Assembly (NCBI GenBank): GCA_044507695.1
Contig: JBIQJD010000010.1
Coordinates: 67,163 to 131,162, forward strand
From: JBIQJD01 sp044507695
GTDB lineage: Bacteria; Bacteroidota; Ignavibacteria; Ignavibacteriales; Ignavibacteriaceae
Length of the DNA stretch: 64,000 nt
Reading direction: 5' to 3'
How positions within the stretch are numbered: the stretch's first letter is position 1; each line of letters starts with the position of its first letter. Shown here in pieces: positions 53,028 through 62,298 of this stretch. Below the pieces are notes generated by a model, which ran no database searches, was not told where the DNA came from, and was given only the letters and a program-made list of their open reading frames with translations. The position numbers were made by a program, and so were the translations under genes.

Positions 53028-54569
53028 ATGAAGCTTTTCAGAATTTTATTTTTGCTGATTGTTTTAACCCTGCCCGCCGCCGCACAGAATAATCTGATTT
53101 TAAAAACTGATTCAAAAAATTTTTCCATTCCGGTTTATGAAAGGCAGGGCACGCTTTACTTTTCTGTTAAGCATTTTGCAGAAGCATTATCAATTAATTA
53201 TTTCTACACTTCTGAAACAGAAAAGATTGAATTAAAATTTCCTGATTACAATTTAAAGATCACTGCAAAAAATCCTTTCATAATTCAAACTCCAAAAAGC
53301 GGCGCAGAACCCGTTATTTATCAGCTTCCTACATCATCTTACCTTATTAACGGAAATATATTTATTCCGCTTGTATACAGCCTGAATATTCTAAAATCAT
53401 CTTCCGGAATGAATTTAAAATATGAAGCTCCGTTTACTCTTTCTGTTTCCGGATCATTACCGGATACAAAAGAGTTTGTTGAGCAGCCCGGAATAAGTAC
53501 TTCATCTTATAATATTACCGGATTAACAATTGATGAAAGAGCAAACGGTACTTTAATAAGATTGAAATCAAACAAAAAAATCAAAACGTATAACAGTAAT
53601 TACAAGGATGGAGTTCTTACAATTACTTTGAGAAATGTTCATGCTGATCCTGATAAAATAGACAGAACCGGAAGAAAAGGACTTGTAAAAGAAATTAAAG
53701 CAATCAATAAAGAAAAAGATGCGCAGATACAATTTATAGTTGGAAAAGAATACACAACTTCAGAAGTAATTGATGCAGAAGGAAGCAATGATATTTTGAT
53801 TACAATTCATAATAAGATTTTTGCAAAGAACGAATCAATCGATAAAAATAAAGAAAAGTGGAATTTTGATGTTGTTGTGATTGATGCGGGACATGGCGGA
53901 AAAGATGTTGGTGCAATAGGTGTTAATGGCGTTCGTGAAAAAGATATAAATCTTGCAATCGCCTTAAAACTCGGTAAACTTATAAAAGAGAATTTGAAAG
54001 ATGTTCAGGTTGTTTACACAAGAGATGACGATACATTTGTTGAACTATATAAGCGCGGCAAAATAGCAAATGAAAGCGGCGGCAAATTGTTCATCTCAAT
54101 TCACTGCAACTCAACTCCTAAAAAACCAACAGATGCAAACGGGTTTGAAGTCTACCTGCTTCGTCCCGGCAGAACAAAGGAAGCAATTGCAATTGCTGAA
54201 AGAGAAAACAGTGTAATTCATTATGAAGATAATCCGGGACGGTATGAACAATTAACAGATGAAAATTTTATTCTTGTCAGTATGGCTCATTCATCCTACA
54301 TGAAATATTCAGAAAAATTTGCCGAGCTGCTTAACCGGCAGTTTTCAAATGATCTTACATTAACTTCACGGGGAGTTAAACAGGCAGGATTTTATGTTCT
54401 TGTTGGCGCTTCTATGCCAAGCGTATTAATAGAAACCGGATTCCTATCAAATAAGAATGATGCCGATTATTTAAAATCATCCAAAGGGCAGCAGAAATAT
54501 GCCGAATCAATTTTCCAATCTGTTAAAAAATTTAAAGAGTATTATGATAGTTTTATATTGAACGATTGA
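53028..54569 (+). CDS. N-acetylmuramoyl-L-alanine amidase with AMIN domain
   Basis: A 513-residue cell-wall hydrolase. A signal peptide (ILFLLIVLTLPAAAQ) is followed by a copper-amine-oxidase-N-like region, an AMIN domain around residues 160-265, and an Amidase_3 domain from about 280. Zinc ligands are His289 (DAGHGG), Glu304 and His359 (SIHCNS), and the catalytic glutamate is Glu469 (LIETGFLSNKND). It cuts the amide between MurNAc and the peptide stem in cell separation. An AMIN domain normally directs such enzymes to the septum. Confidence 0.94.
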   Translation: MKLFRILFLLIVLTLPAAAQNNLILKTDSKNFSIPVYERQGTLYFSVKHFAEALSINYFYTSETEKIELKFPDYNLKITAKNPFIIQTPKSGAEPVIYQLPTSSYLINGNIFIPLVYSLNILKSSSGMNLKYEAPFTLSVSGSLPDTKEFVEQPGISTSSYNITGLTIDERANGTLIRLKSNKKIKTYNSNYKDGVLTITLRNVHADPDKIDRTGRKGLVKEIKAINKEKDAQIQFIVGKEYTTSEVIDAEGSNDILITIHNKIFAKNESIDKNKEKWNFDVVVIDAGHGGKDVGAIGVNGVREKDINLAIALKLGKLIKENLKDVQVVYTRDDDTFVELYKRGKIANESGGKLFISIHCNSTPKKPTDANGFEVYLLRPGRTKEAIAIAERENSVIHYEDNPGRYEQLTDENFILVSMAHSSYMKYSEKFAELLNRQFSNDLTLTSRGVKQAGFYVLVGASMPSVLIETGFLSNKNDADYLKSSKGQQKYAESIFQSVKKFKEYYDSFILND

Positions 54570-54645
54570 TTTTCTTCCCGCCGAAATAAAAATTTTACCA
54601 TTCATCAAACCGTAGCCGCCATTCAAAATTTTAATAAAAAATTAA

Positions 54646-54677
54646 TTTGCATCGGGAAAATTTTTGCTATAAGTTTG
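54646..54677 (+). promoter_or_regulatory. Bacteroidota-type promoter of the TetR gene
   Basis: TTTG at 54646-54649, 20 bases, then TAAGTTTG at 54670-54677: an exact match to TTTG-N20-TAnnTTTG. The last G is the first base of the first operator-like repeat. Confidence 0.65.
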
Positions 54678-54704
54678 GAAACCTTAAAAACAGTTATAGT
54701 TTCC
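54677..54704. promoter_or_regulatory. Operator-like inverted repeat 1
   Basis: GGAAAC-N16-GTTTCC (54677-54682 and 54699-54704) lies at the expected transcription start. It suits binding by the TetR-family product encoded just downstream. Confidence 0.5.
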
Positions 54705-54721
54705 ATCGTCTTAGAAGTACA

Positions 54722-54748
54722 GTTAAAACGTTTTATTTTCATTTTAAC
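54722..54748. promoter_or_regulatory. Inverted repeat between the two operator-like sites
   Basis: GTTAAAA (54722-54728) and TTTTAAC (54742-54748), with a perfect palindrome AAAACGTTTT at 54725-54734. It may be a third protein site or a leader hairpin. Confidence 0.35.
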
Positions 54749-54760
54749 GCAAAAAATAAA

Positions 54761-54788
54761 GGAAACTGATAAACAATGAAAAGTTTCT
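54761..54788. promoter_or_regulatory. Operator-like inverted repeat 2
   Basis: GGAAAC-N16-GTTTCT has the same half-site spacing as the first copy, exactly 84 bases downstream, close to eight helical turns. Confidence 0.45.
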
Positions 54789-54804
54789 AAAGATTAGGAG
54801 TGAG

Positions 54805-55437
54805 ATGTTAACGGATAATCAAATTAAAGAAAGAATCCTAAGCAAGGCTGAGGAAATGTTCTTCCAATTCGGATTTTCAAAAGTAACAATGGATGAAATT
54901 GCCGCCGAACTGGGAATGAGCAAAAAAACTCTTTACAAATTTTTTCAATCAAAAGAACAATTGCTGAGGATTCTTCTTTCAGATATTAAGTGCGAGGTTA
55001 CAGAATATATTGATACTCTTTTTGCTGATAAAGAAATGGATTTTGTGGAAAAATTAAGAAAGATGATGAATTACATCGGTAAGCAGTCATCAAAATTTAA
55101 AGGACCGTTTGTCCATGATCTGCAGAAAACAATACCCGATTGCTGGCATGATATAAATGAGTTTCGTACAAAACATGCTCATGACAAATTTGAGCAGCTT
55201 CTTGATGAGGGAATTGCAAAAGGAACGTTCAGGGCTGATCTTGATAAAGAATTGATGGTATTGATTTATGTAAATACCATTCATGCTTTAATTAATCCCG
55301 ATTTTCTTGCACAAGTACCGTATTCCGCAAGCCAGGTTTTTGAAACAGTTATAAAAATTATTTTCGAAGGAATTCTTTCCGAAGAAGGAAGAGTGAAATA
55401 TATCTCACAACAGATACAGGAGACAGATAACCAATGA
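54805..55437 (+). CDS. TetR/AcrR-family regulator of the adjacent efflux operon
   Basis: A 210-residue repressor-type protein. The N-terminal TetR helix-turn-helix is at about residues 8-55 (ILSKAEEMFFQFGFSKVTMD, IAAELGMSKKTLYKFFQSKE). The C-terminal helical domain would bind a ligand. TAGGAGTG precedes the ATG. Located 155 bases before tolC, adaptor and RND genes in the same direction, so it probably controls them and itself through the inverted repeats upstream. Ligand unknown. Confidence 0.93.
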   Translation: MLTDNQIKERILSKAEEMFFQFGFSKVTMDEIAAELGMSKKTLYKFFQSKEQLLRILLSDIKCEVTEYIDTLFADKEMDFVEKLRKMMNYIGKQSSKFKGPFVHDLQKTIPDCWHDINEFRTKHAHDKFEQLLDEGIAKGTFRADLDKELMVLIYVNTIHALINPDFLAQVPYSASQVFETVIKIIFEGILSEEGRVKYISQQIQETDNQ

Positions 55438-55592
55438 CAATACGAAGATTCGCACCAGATTTAAAACGAGGATTGTTGCTTTTGTTCGTAGGATTATCAG
55501 AACACAATCCGGTATTTAGTTTTAATTGAAGTGTAGTTACAAAAACTTTTTAATTAATTGATTAACAAAAAATGCACCCAAGGAGAGTATTA

Positions 55593-56921
55593 ATGCACCA
55601 TCCACTAATAAGGACATTAATTATAGCTGTCTTCCTTGCAGGTTTCTCAACGGTTTCTGCACAGGAAGTAAGAAAACTAACATTAGAAGAGTTGATCTCA
55701 ATTGGTTTGGAAAACAACCATCAGCTGCATGCATCAGAAATGAACGTTGTTTCTTCCAGGGCAAGATTGAGTGAACTGAACGCAATGAGGCTGCCTTCAT
55801 TATCCTTTGGAGCTTCATATACACGGCTTAGTTCAATTGATCCTTTTTCAATCGAAACTCCGTTTGGTAATTTCGATATTACCCAGGATATAGTTAACAC
55901 GTATAATCTTCAGCTTACGCTTCAGCAGCCAATATTTACCGGTTTCAGATTATCCGGCAGCGCTGATGCTGCGGAGTACAATTATAAAGCAGCCCAGCAG
56001 GATTTTGCTGCAAATAAAAACGATCTCATCTTCAATATTAAAAATGCTTATTGGGGATTGTTCAAGGCTAAAGAAGTAAAAAAAGTTGTTGATGAGAATG
56101 TAGGACAGGTTAAAGCTCATCTCGAGGATGTTCAGAATTTGTTTAAACAGGGATTAGCAACACGGAATGATCTGCTTAGAGTACAGGTACAGCTTTCAGA
56201 AGCTGAACTGAGGCAGATTGATGCAAACAATGCTGTACGCCTTGCAAACATTGCTTTAAATAATGTAATCAACATTCCGCTTTCCACTAAAATTGAAATT
56301 GCAGAAGATGTTGCACCTGAGCAGGATAAGCTTCCCAGCATTGATGATCTGACCGAAATGACATATAAAAACAGGCCTGAACTTAAAGCTATGGATTTCA
56401 GAGTAAAGGCAAGTGAAACCGGAATTAAGGTTGCACAATCAAGCTGGTGGCCGCAGATTTACTTGCAGGGAAATTATAATTACTCACGTCCTAACCAGCG
56501 TGTCTTCCCATTAACAGATGAGTTCAAAGGAACATGGGATGTTACTGTAAATCTGCAGATGAGTTTGTGGAACTGGGGACAAACTTCAGATCAGACAACG
56601 CAGGCAGAAGCTTTGTATGAGCAGACAAAAGATTCCTATGAAACTCTTAAAGATGCAGTTACGCTTGAAGTTACACAAAATTATCTGAACGTACTCCGTG
56701 CAAAGGAACGGATTACCGTTTCTGCAGGAAGCGTTAAACAAGCCGAAGAAAATTACCGCGTAACCAGTGATAAATTCAAAAACGGACTTGTGCTTAACTC
56801 AGAATTAATTGATGCTGAATTTGATCTTCTGCAGGCTAAAACTAACTATGTACAGGCTTTGGTTGATTATCAGCTTGCAAAAGCAAATTTAGAAAAATCT
56901 GTTGGTGAACAAAGAAATTAA
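55593..56921 (+). CDS. TolC-family outer membrane efflux protein
   Basis: A 442-residue OEP. The ATG at 55593 is chosen because AGGAGAG lies at 55581-55587; it starts with a signal peptide (LIIAVFLAGFSTVSAQ). Two repeated helix-strand units follow (LTLEELISIGLENNHQLHASE and later SETGIKVAQSSWWPQIYLQG), as in all TolC channels: trimeric barrel plus periplasmic tunnel. The end, LAKANLEKSVGE, is typical. It is the outer exit duct of the tripartite pump encoded with the next two genes. Confidence 0.94.
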   Translation: MHHPLIRTLIIAVFLAGFSTVSAQEVRKLTLEELISIGLENNHQLHASEMNVVSSRARLSELNAMRLPSLSFGASYTRLSSIDPFSIETPFGNFDITQDIVNTYNLQLTLQQPIFTGFRLSGSADAAEYNYKAAQQDFAANKNDLIFNIKNAYWGLFKAKEVKKVVDENVGQVKAHLEDVQNLFKQGLATRNDLLRVQVQLSEAELRQIDANNAVRLANIALNNVINIPLSTKIEIAEDVAPEQDKLPSIDDLTEMTYKNRPELKAMDFRVKASETGIKVAQSSWWPQIYLQGNYNYSRPNQRVFPLTDEFKGTWDVTVNLQMSLWNWGQTSDQTTQAEALYEQTKDSYETLKDAVTLEVTQNYLNVLRAKERITVSAGSVKQAEENYRVTSDKFKNGLVLNSELIDAEFDLLQAKTNYVQALVDYQLAKANLEKSVGEQRN

Positions 56922-56936
56922 TAAGAAGAGGAAAAA

Positions 56937-57986
56937 ATGAAGAAACTTAAAATAATCGGTATAGCTGTTTTAGTGCTCGGTGGGCTGATAACAATATTAT
57001 TAAACAACCGTGCAAAACTTCAGGCAAAAACTACAGATAGTAAAATTAATGCTTACCCTATTGTTGTTTCAAAAGCTGAAAAAAGGGAAGTAGAAAGAAA
57101 TCTAAGTCTTGTAGGAACAATTACAGCAAACAATGATGTTGCAGTTGTTTCAGAATCACAGGGAAGAGTAGTTGCAGTGTATGCAAATGTTGGCGATTAT
57201 AAAACTGCCGGCTCTGTTCTTTTTCAGCTTGATGATGAATTAAAGGAAGCTGCGTATAAAACCGCAGAAGTTAATTATGAGAAGGCTAAAAAAGATTTTG
57301 AACGTTACCAGGCTCTTCATAAAGATGCTTCTGTAACAGATGCACAGTTTGAAGCAGCAAGGTTAGCTTTCCTTTCTGCTGAAGCACAATATATTACAGC
57401 TAAAAGGCAGTATAACGATACCAAAATAAAAGCTCCTATTTCCGGTGTTATTACTTCAAGATTGGTTGATTTGGGAAACTATGTTAACACAAATAATGTG
57501 GTTGCTAATATTGTTGATATTTCAAAACTGAAAGTAAAACTGAATGTAGCTGAAAAAGATGCATTTAAATTGAAGCCGGGTGATGAAGTTGAAGTAACTA
57601 CAGATGTTTATCCCGGACAAACATTCAAAGGAAAAATTGAGTACATAAGTGCAAAAGGAGATGAGCTTCATACCTATCCTGTTGAAATCTCTCTGCTTAA
57701 CAGTAAACAATTTCCATTAAAAGCCGGAATGTTTGGAAGAGTTTCATTCACTTCAATTCAAAAGAGTGAATCAGTTGTAATACCGCGTGAAGCATTGGTT
57801 GGAAGCATTAAAGATGCACGCGTATTCACAGTTGAAAATGGTATTGCTAAACTTAAAAAAGTAGTAATCGGTTCAACATATAATTCTCATCTTGAAGTTT
57901 TATCCGGTTTGAAAGAAGGCGAGACGGTGGTTGTAAACGGACAAAATAATCTTCAGGATAATGACAACGTGACAATAAAAAATTAA
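56937..57986 (+). CDS. RND efflux periplasmic adaptor (membrane fusion protein)
   Basis: A 349-residue adaptor. An N-terminal anchor (IIGIAVLVLGGLITILL) is followed by a biotinyl-lipoyl half (SQGRVVAVYANVGDYKTAGS), an alpha hairpin (residues about 100-145), the second lipoyl half (DTKIKAPISGVITSRLVDLGNYV) and beta-barrel and membrane-proximal domains (GDEVEVTTDVYPGQTFKGKI, VVIPREALVG). It links the pump to TolC. AAGAGGAA precedes the ATG, 15 bases after tolC. Confidence 0.94.
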   Translation: MKKLKIIGIAVLVLGGLITILLNNRAKLQAKTTDSKINAYPIVVSKAEKREVERNLSLVGTITANNDVAVVSESQGRVVAVYANVGDYKTAGSVLFQLDDELKEAAYKTAEVNYEKAKKDFERYQALHKDASVTDAQFEAARLAFLSAEAQYITAKRQYNDTKIKAPISGVITSRLVDLGNYVNTNNVVANIVDISKLKVKLNVAEKDAFKLKPGDEVEVTTDVYPGQTFKGKIEYISAKGDELHTYPVEISLLNSKQFPLKAGMFGRVSFTSIQKSESVVIPREALVGSIKDARVFTVENGIAKLKKVVIGSTYNSHLEVLSGLKEGETVVVNGQNNLQDNDNVTIKN

Positions 57987-58044
57987 TTGAAATGATTTCT
58001 TCTGCTGAAGGAATCCAAAGAAAAGCAATTCAGGAGTTTAATAA

Positions 58045-61000
58045 ATGACAATAACTGAGTTATCAATAAAGAGACCAACGCTGATTGTGGTGATATTTGC
58101 GGCATTAACCGTGCTTGGATTATACAGCTATACACAATTGAGCTATGAACTTCTGCCGAAAATAAGTCCGCCGGTAATTTCAATTTCAACAATTTATCCC
58201 GGCGCATCTCCTCATGAAGTTGAAACCTCTGTTACAAAGGTAATGGAAGATGCAATTTCATCTCTGGACCAGATTGAAAGTATAAACTCAACTTCATCTG
58301 AAGGAGTATCATTTATTTTCGCGCAGTTCAATCAATCGGCAGATATAGATATTGTTCTTCAGAATGCGCAGAGAAAAGTTAACCAGGTGGCATATCTGCT
58401 TCCAACTGAAGCTAAAACACCGACAATATCAAAATTTGCTCTTGATGAAATTCCGGTAATAAGAATGGGCGTTACAAGTACGATGCCCACAAAAGATTTT
58501 TATCAGTTTGTAAAAGATAAAGTTCAGCCCCGGTTATCAAAAATTAAGGGGGTTGCACAAATTACTATTATCGGCGGTGATGAACGTGAAATCAAAATTA
58601 ATCTTGATGCGGAAAAGATTAAATCTTACGGCTTATCAATACTGCAGATCAGCAATGCAATTAAATCTGCTAATCTGGATTTCCCGACAGGGAAAATTGA
58701 AAATTCAAAAGAACAGTATGTTGTAAGAGTAGCAGGTAAGTTTGAATCAATTGAACAGCTTCGTAATCTTGTTGTTGCAAGATCAGGGCAGGGCGGAGAT
58801 ATAAAGCTTGCTGATATTGCGGAAGTTGAAGACGGCATTAAAGATTATACAAACATAAGCCGCATTAACAGTATTACATCAATCGGTATTTTTGTTCAGA
58901 AACAAAGCGATGCAAATGCTGTTGAAGTCAGCAAGCTTGTTAAAGAAGAGCTGGATTTAATACAGAGGGATTACAAAGAAACTAATGTAAAATTTGATAT
59001 CGCTCAGGATGGTTCTCTCTTTACAATTGATGCAGCCAATGCCGTTAAAACAGACCTCGCTCTTGCAGTTGTTCTTGTTGGAATTGTAATGCTTCTGTTC
59101 CTTCACAGCATAAGAAATTCTTTCATTGTGATGCTTGCAATTCCTGCATCTATGATTTCATCATTTACAGTAATGTATGCATTAGGTTTTACTTTGAACC
59201 TGATGACACTTCTTGCATTATCATTGATTGTGGGAATCCTGGTTGATGATTCAATAGTGGTACTTGAAAATATTTATCACCACCTGGAGAAAGGTGAAAA
59301 ACCCAGAGTAGCAGCATTGCGCGGAAGAAACGAAATCGGGTTTGCCGCACTTGCAATTACACTGGTAGATGTTGTTGTATTCGTTCCGCTTGCACTTACA
59401 GGCGGACTTGTAGGAAACATCCTCCGCCAGTTTTCCATAGTTGTTGTTATTTCAACGCTGTTAAGTTTGTTTGTATCATTTACACTTACTCCGCTTCTTG
59501 CATCAAGAATAAGCAAGCTTGAAAGACTGACTAAGAAAACTATAATCGGAAGATTTGCAATTTGGTTTGAAAATAATTTTAAAAAGCTTAGCTCTCATTA
59601 TATTAACCTGCTTCACTGGGCACTTTCAAACCGCTGGAAAGTTATTCTGATTACAATTGTACTTTTCTTTGCATCGCTTACACTTGTTCCTGCAGGATTT
59701 ATCGGCGGTGAATTTATGACACGCGCTGACAGAGGTGAATTTGCAGTTATGCTTGAACTGGCACCCGGTTCTTCACTTGAAAATACCAATTATGTTACAC
59801 AGCAGGTTGAAAAATATATTATCAGCCGTCCGGAAGTTCAGAAGGTATTTGTAAATGTTGGTGCATCAAGTGAGGGTTTGGTTGGGCAATCCGCAAATAA
59901 TATATCTGAACTTAACGTGGCTCTTCTTCCGAAAGATGAAAGAAAAAAATCAACGACAGAAATCGGAGAGGAGATTAAAGAATTTGTTTCGCAAATTCCC
60001 GGCGTAAAAGTTAGAGTTAATCCGATTGGCATTTTTGGAAGTGCGGATCAAACTCCTATCCAGTTATTTATAAGCGGTGCAAGCCGTGAAGAAGTAATGA
60101 AAGGTGCAGAGCATGTTGCTGATCTGCTCAAACAAATTTCCGGTACAGCCGATGTCCGCTTATCATCAGATGATGGTAAACCGGAAACAAGAATTGATAT
60201 TGACAGGGAAAAACTTGCAGCACTTGGATTATCAATAGCTGAAGTTGGTGCAACATTGAACATTGCTCTTGCAGGTAATGATGATTCAAAATTCAGAGAT
60301 GGCAATGATGAATATGATATCCGGATTGCACTTGATGAATTCGATCGTTCCAAAATTTCTGATCTGGCAAAACTAACCTTTGTAAATTCAAAAGGGCAGC
60401 AGATTGAACTTCAGCAGTTTGCAGATATTTATCAAACTACCGGACCAACAAAACTACAGCGGAGAGACAGAATAAATTCTATCATTGTTTATTCGCAGGT
60501 TATAGGAAGACCAACCGGAACAATCGGTGCTGAACTTCAGGCGGCTCTTCAAAAAAATCCGCTGCCTGATGGATTAACAATAACTTATGAGGGTGATCTG
60601 AAAAACCAGGCTGATTCATTCGGCAGCATGGGCTTGGCATTATTGGCTGCTATACTTTTTGTGTACATGATTATGGTTGCTTTATATGATTCTTATCTGT
60701 ATCCGTTTGTAGTTCTGTTCTCCATTCCGGTTGCAATGGTTGGTGCATTATTAGCACTTGCATTAACTTTAAATTCACTGAACATATTTTCTCTGCTTGG
60801 TATAATCATGCTTGTAGGTTTGGTAGGAAAGAATGCAATTCTGCTTGTTGACAGAACCAATCAGATGAAGCTTGAAGGTATGAATACTTATGATGCACTG
60901 ATCGAAGCAGGTAAATCAAGAATTCGTCCGATTATTATGACAACCGCATCTATGGTTATTGGTATGATGCCGATTGCTTTATCTACAAGTTCAGGTTCTG

Positions 61001-61188
61001 AATGGAAACACGGACTTGCATGGGCACTTATTGGCGGTCTTACAAGCTCAATGTTTTTAACCTTAATTCTGGTTCCTGTTATATATCTTAAAGCTGAAAT
61101 GTGGAAAGAATCTGTTCCGGCATTCTTCAAAAAAGTATTCAGAATAAGAGATAAAGAAGTTGATGCTGAACCTGTATTAGAAAAATAA
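58045..61188 (+). CDS. RND efflux transporter, AcrB/HAE1-like
   Basis: A 1047-residue inner-membrane pump with the twelve-helix plan and two large periplasmic loops. The start ITELSIKRPTLIVVIFAALT, the central GILVDDSIVVLENIYHHLEK (the paired aspartates in TM4 needed for proton coupling), the late MLVGLVGKNAILLVDRTNQM and MTTASMVIGMMPIALSTSSG are all typical. It exports drugs, lipids or metabolites with proton force. AGGAG precedes the ATG, 58 bases after the adaptor. A periplasmic loop length of normal size argues against a heavy-metal type. Confidence 0.95.
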   Translation: MTITELSIKRPTLIVVIFAALTVLGLYSYTQLSYELLPKISPPVISISTIYPGASPHEVETSVTKVMEDAISSLDQIESINSTSSEGVSFIFAQFNQSADIDIVLQNAQRKVNQVAYLLPTEAKTPTISKFALDEIPVIRMGVTSTMPTKDFYQFVKDKVQPRLSKIKGVAQITIIGGDEREIKINLDAEKIKSYGLSILQISNAIKSANLDFPTGKIENSKEQYVVRVAGKFESIEQLRNLVVARSGQGGDIKLADIAEVEDGIKDYTNISRINSITSIGIFVQKQSDANAVEVSKLVKEELDLIQRDYKETNVKFDIAQDGSLFTIDAANAVKTDLALAVVLVGIVMLLFLHSIRNSFIVMLAIPASMISSFTVMYALGFTLNLMTLLALSLIVGILVDDSIVVLENIYHHLEKGEKPRVAALRGRNEIGFAALAITLVDVVVFVPLALTGGLVGNILRQFSIVVVISTLLSLFVSFTLTPLLASRISKLERLTKKTIIGRFAIWFENNFKKLSSHYINLLHWALSNRWKVILITIVLFFASLTLVPAGFIGGEFMTRADRGEFAVMLELAPGSSLENTNYVTQQVEKYIISRPEVQKVFVNVGASSEGLVGQSANNISELNVALLPKDERKKSTTEIGEEIKEFVSQIPGVKVRVNPIGIFGSADQTPIQLFISGASREEVMKGAEHVADLLKQISGTADVRLSSDDGKPETRIDIDREKLAALGLSIAEVGATLNIALAGNDDSKFRDGNDEYDIRIALDEFDRSKISDLAKLTFVNSKGQQIELQQFADIYQTTGPTKLQRRDRINSIIVYSQVIGRPTGTIGAELQAALQKNPLPDGLTITYEGDLKNQADSFGSMGLALLAAILFVYMIMVALYDSYLYPFVVLFSIPVAMVGALLALALTLNSLNIFSLLGIIMLVGLVGKNAILLVDRTNQMKLEGMNTYDALIEAGKSRIRPIIMTTASMVIGMMPIALSTSSGSEWKHGLAWALIGGLTSSMFLTLILVPVIYLKAEMWKESVPAFFKKVFRIRDKEVDAEPVLEK

Positions 61189-61315
61189 TTCCTCTCATAC
61201 TTTTTCTTAGTGGGCTGTGGGTTTCTGCAGTTCACTAAGAAATATTTTTAAACCATTCCTTGAAACCAATCCAAATTGTGTGCATCTTACCTTTGAAAAA
61301 AATAAAGGAACCAAA

Positions 61316-61651
61316 ATGCAATACACAATCGAAGGAACTGATTATAATTTTGATCAGGAAGTTTTAAATGCAGATGTACCTGTTATGGTAGACTTTTGGG
61401 CGCCATGGTGCGGCCCATGCCGGATGATTGCTCCTGTGGTTGAAGAGATTGCTAAAGAATACCAGGGTAAATTAAAAGTGGTAAAGGTAAATACAGATGA
61501 GAATCAGCAGGTTGCTGTAAAATATGGAATCCGCAGCATTCCTACTATCGGCTTATTCAAAAACGGAGAAGTTGTTGATGCTATAATCGGCGCTGTTCCG
61601 AAACAAATGATAGAAGGAAAAATTAAACCACATCTGAGTAAGATTAATTAA
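61316..61651 (+). CDS. trxA: Thioredoxin
   Basis: A 111-residue thioredoxin with the active site WAPWCGPC (Cys32, Cys35), the cis-proline loop RSIPTIGLFKNGE and the usual length. It reduces protein disulfides in the cytoplasm. The ATG at 61316 follows AAAGGA; an earlier ATG frame would add 33 residues that do not fit the family. A strong terminator follows. The box TACCTTTG at 61288-61295 may be part of its promoter but lacks a well-placed upstream element. Confidence 0.96.
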   Translation: MQYTIEGTDYNFDQEVLNADVPVMVDFWAPWCGPCRMIAPVVEEIAKEYQGKLKVVKVNTDENQQVAVKYGIRSIPTIGLFKNGEVVDAIIGAVPKQMIEGKIKPHLSKIN

Positions 61652-61655
61652 TCAA

Positions 61656-61681
61656 AAAGGCTGTCTTAAATGACAGCCTTT
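61656..61681. terminator. Bidirectional terminator after trxA
   Basis: AAAGGCTGTC (61656-61665) and GACAGCCTTT (61672-61681) form a perfect 10-pair stem with a 6-base loop, between convergent genes. Confidence 0.85.
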
Positions 61682-61705
61682 AATAATGTTCTCACCTGAA
61701 AAAAG

Positions 61706-62161
61706 TTAAAACAAAACTTTATTTGAAATTTCATTCGTGTCATCAGGTTTAATGGGGAAATATTTTTCAAGTATGTTCCCAACCTGTTCAATTCCTGTTA
61801 AAATTCCTTTGCAGAATTTTCCATTTAAAAACATCTGCTGCATATTTTCTTTCACATCATCCCAGGTATTCTGCTCAACCTTTTCATTGATCCCGGAATC
61901 AGCAAGTATATAAAATTTCTTATCCTTTAAGAGGAGGAAAATTAATATCCCGGTTTTATCCCTGGTTTTATCAATATTTCTTTTAAAGAATTCTGCTTCG
62001 GCAATTTCTTTAACATCTTTTTTCCTTTCGCTTAGAGAACGCTGTTCCCGGATGCTCACACAAATTTCACCTGAAGTTCTTCTTTCGGTTTCTTTAATTT
62101 TATCAGAAATCCGGAGAAGCTCATCATCGTTAAGAAAATTATATATGTATGGTGATTCCAT
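61706..62161 (-). CDS. TPM-domain protein (TLP18.3/Psb32/MOLO-1 family)
   Basis: A 151-residue protein from the ATG at 62161 (a TTG at 62191 is an alternative). The domain shows RTSGEICVSIREQRS, TGILIFLLLKDKKFYILADSGINEKV and FLNGKFCKGILTGIEQVGNILEKYF, as in TPM phosphatase-like proteins. No membrane segment or signal is visible, unlike many relatives with a C-terminal anchor, so it appears cytoplasmic. Role unknown. Confidence 0.82.
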   Translation of the reverse strand: MESPYIYNFLNDDELLRISDKIKETERRTSGEICVSIREQRSLSERKKDVKEIAEAEFFKRNIDKTRDKTGILIFLLLKDKKFYILADSGINEKVEQNTWDDVKENMQQMFLNGKFCKGILTGIEQVGNILEKYFPIKPDDTNEISNKVLF

Positions 62162-62298
62162 TACACATCTGTTTTTCAGCAAATCTATCAAACAGCTCTT
62201 ACTTTAACAAATTTTAAAAAATAAAACGCAGCCTTAATAAAATGCGGAAGTTTTAAGGCTGCGCAGTGGAGATGAGATGAATACTTCTTAAAAATATT

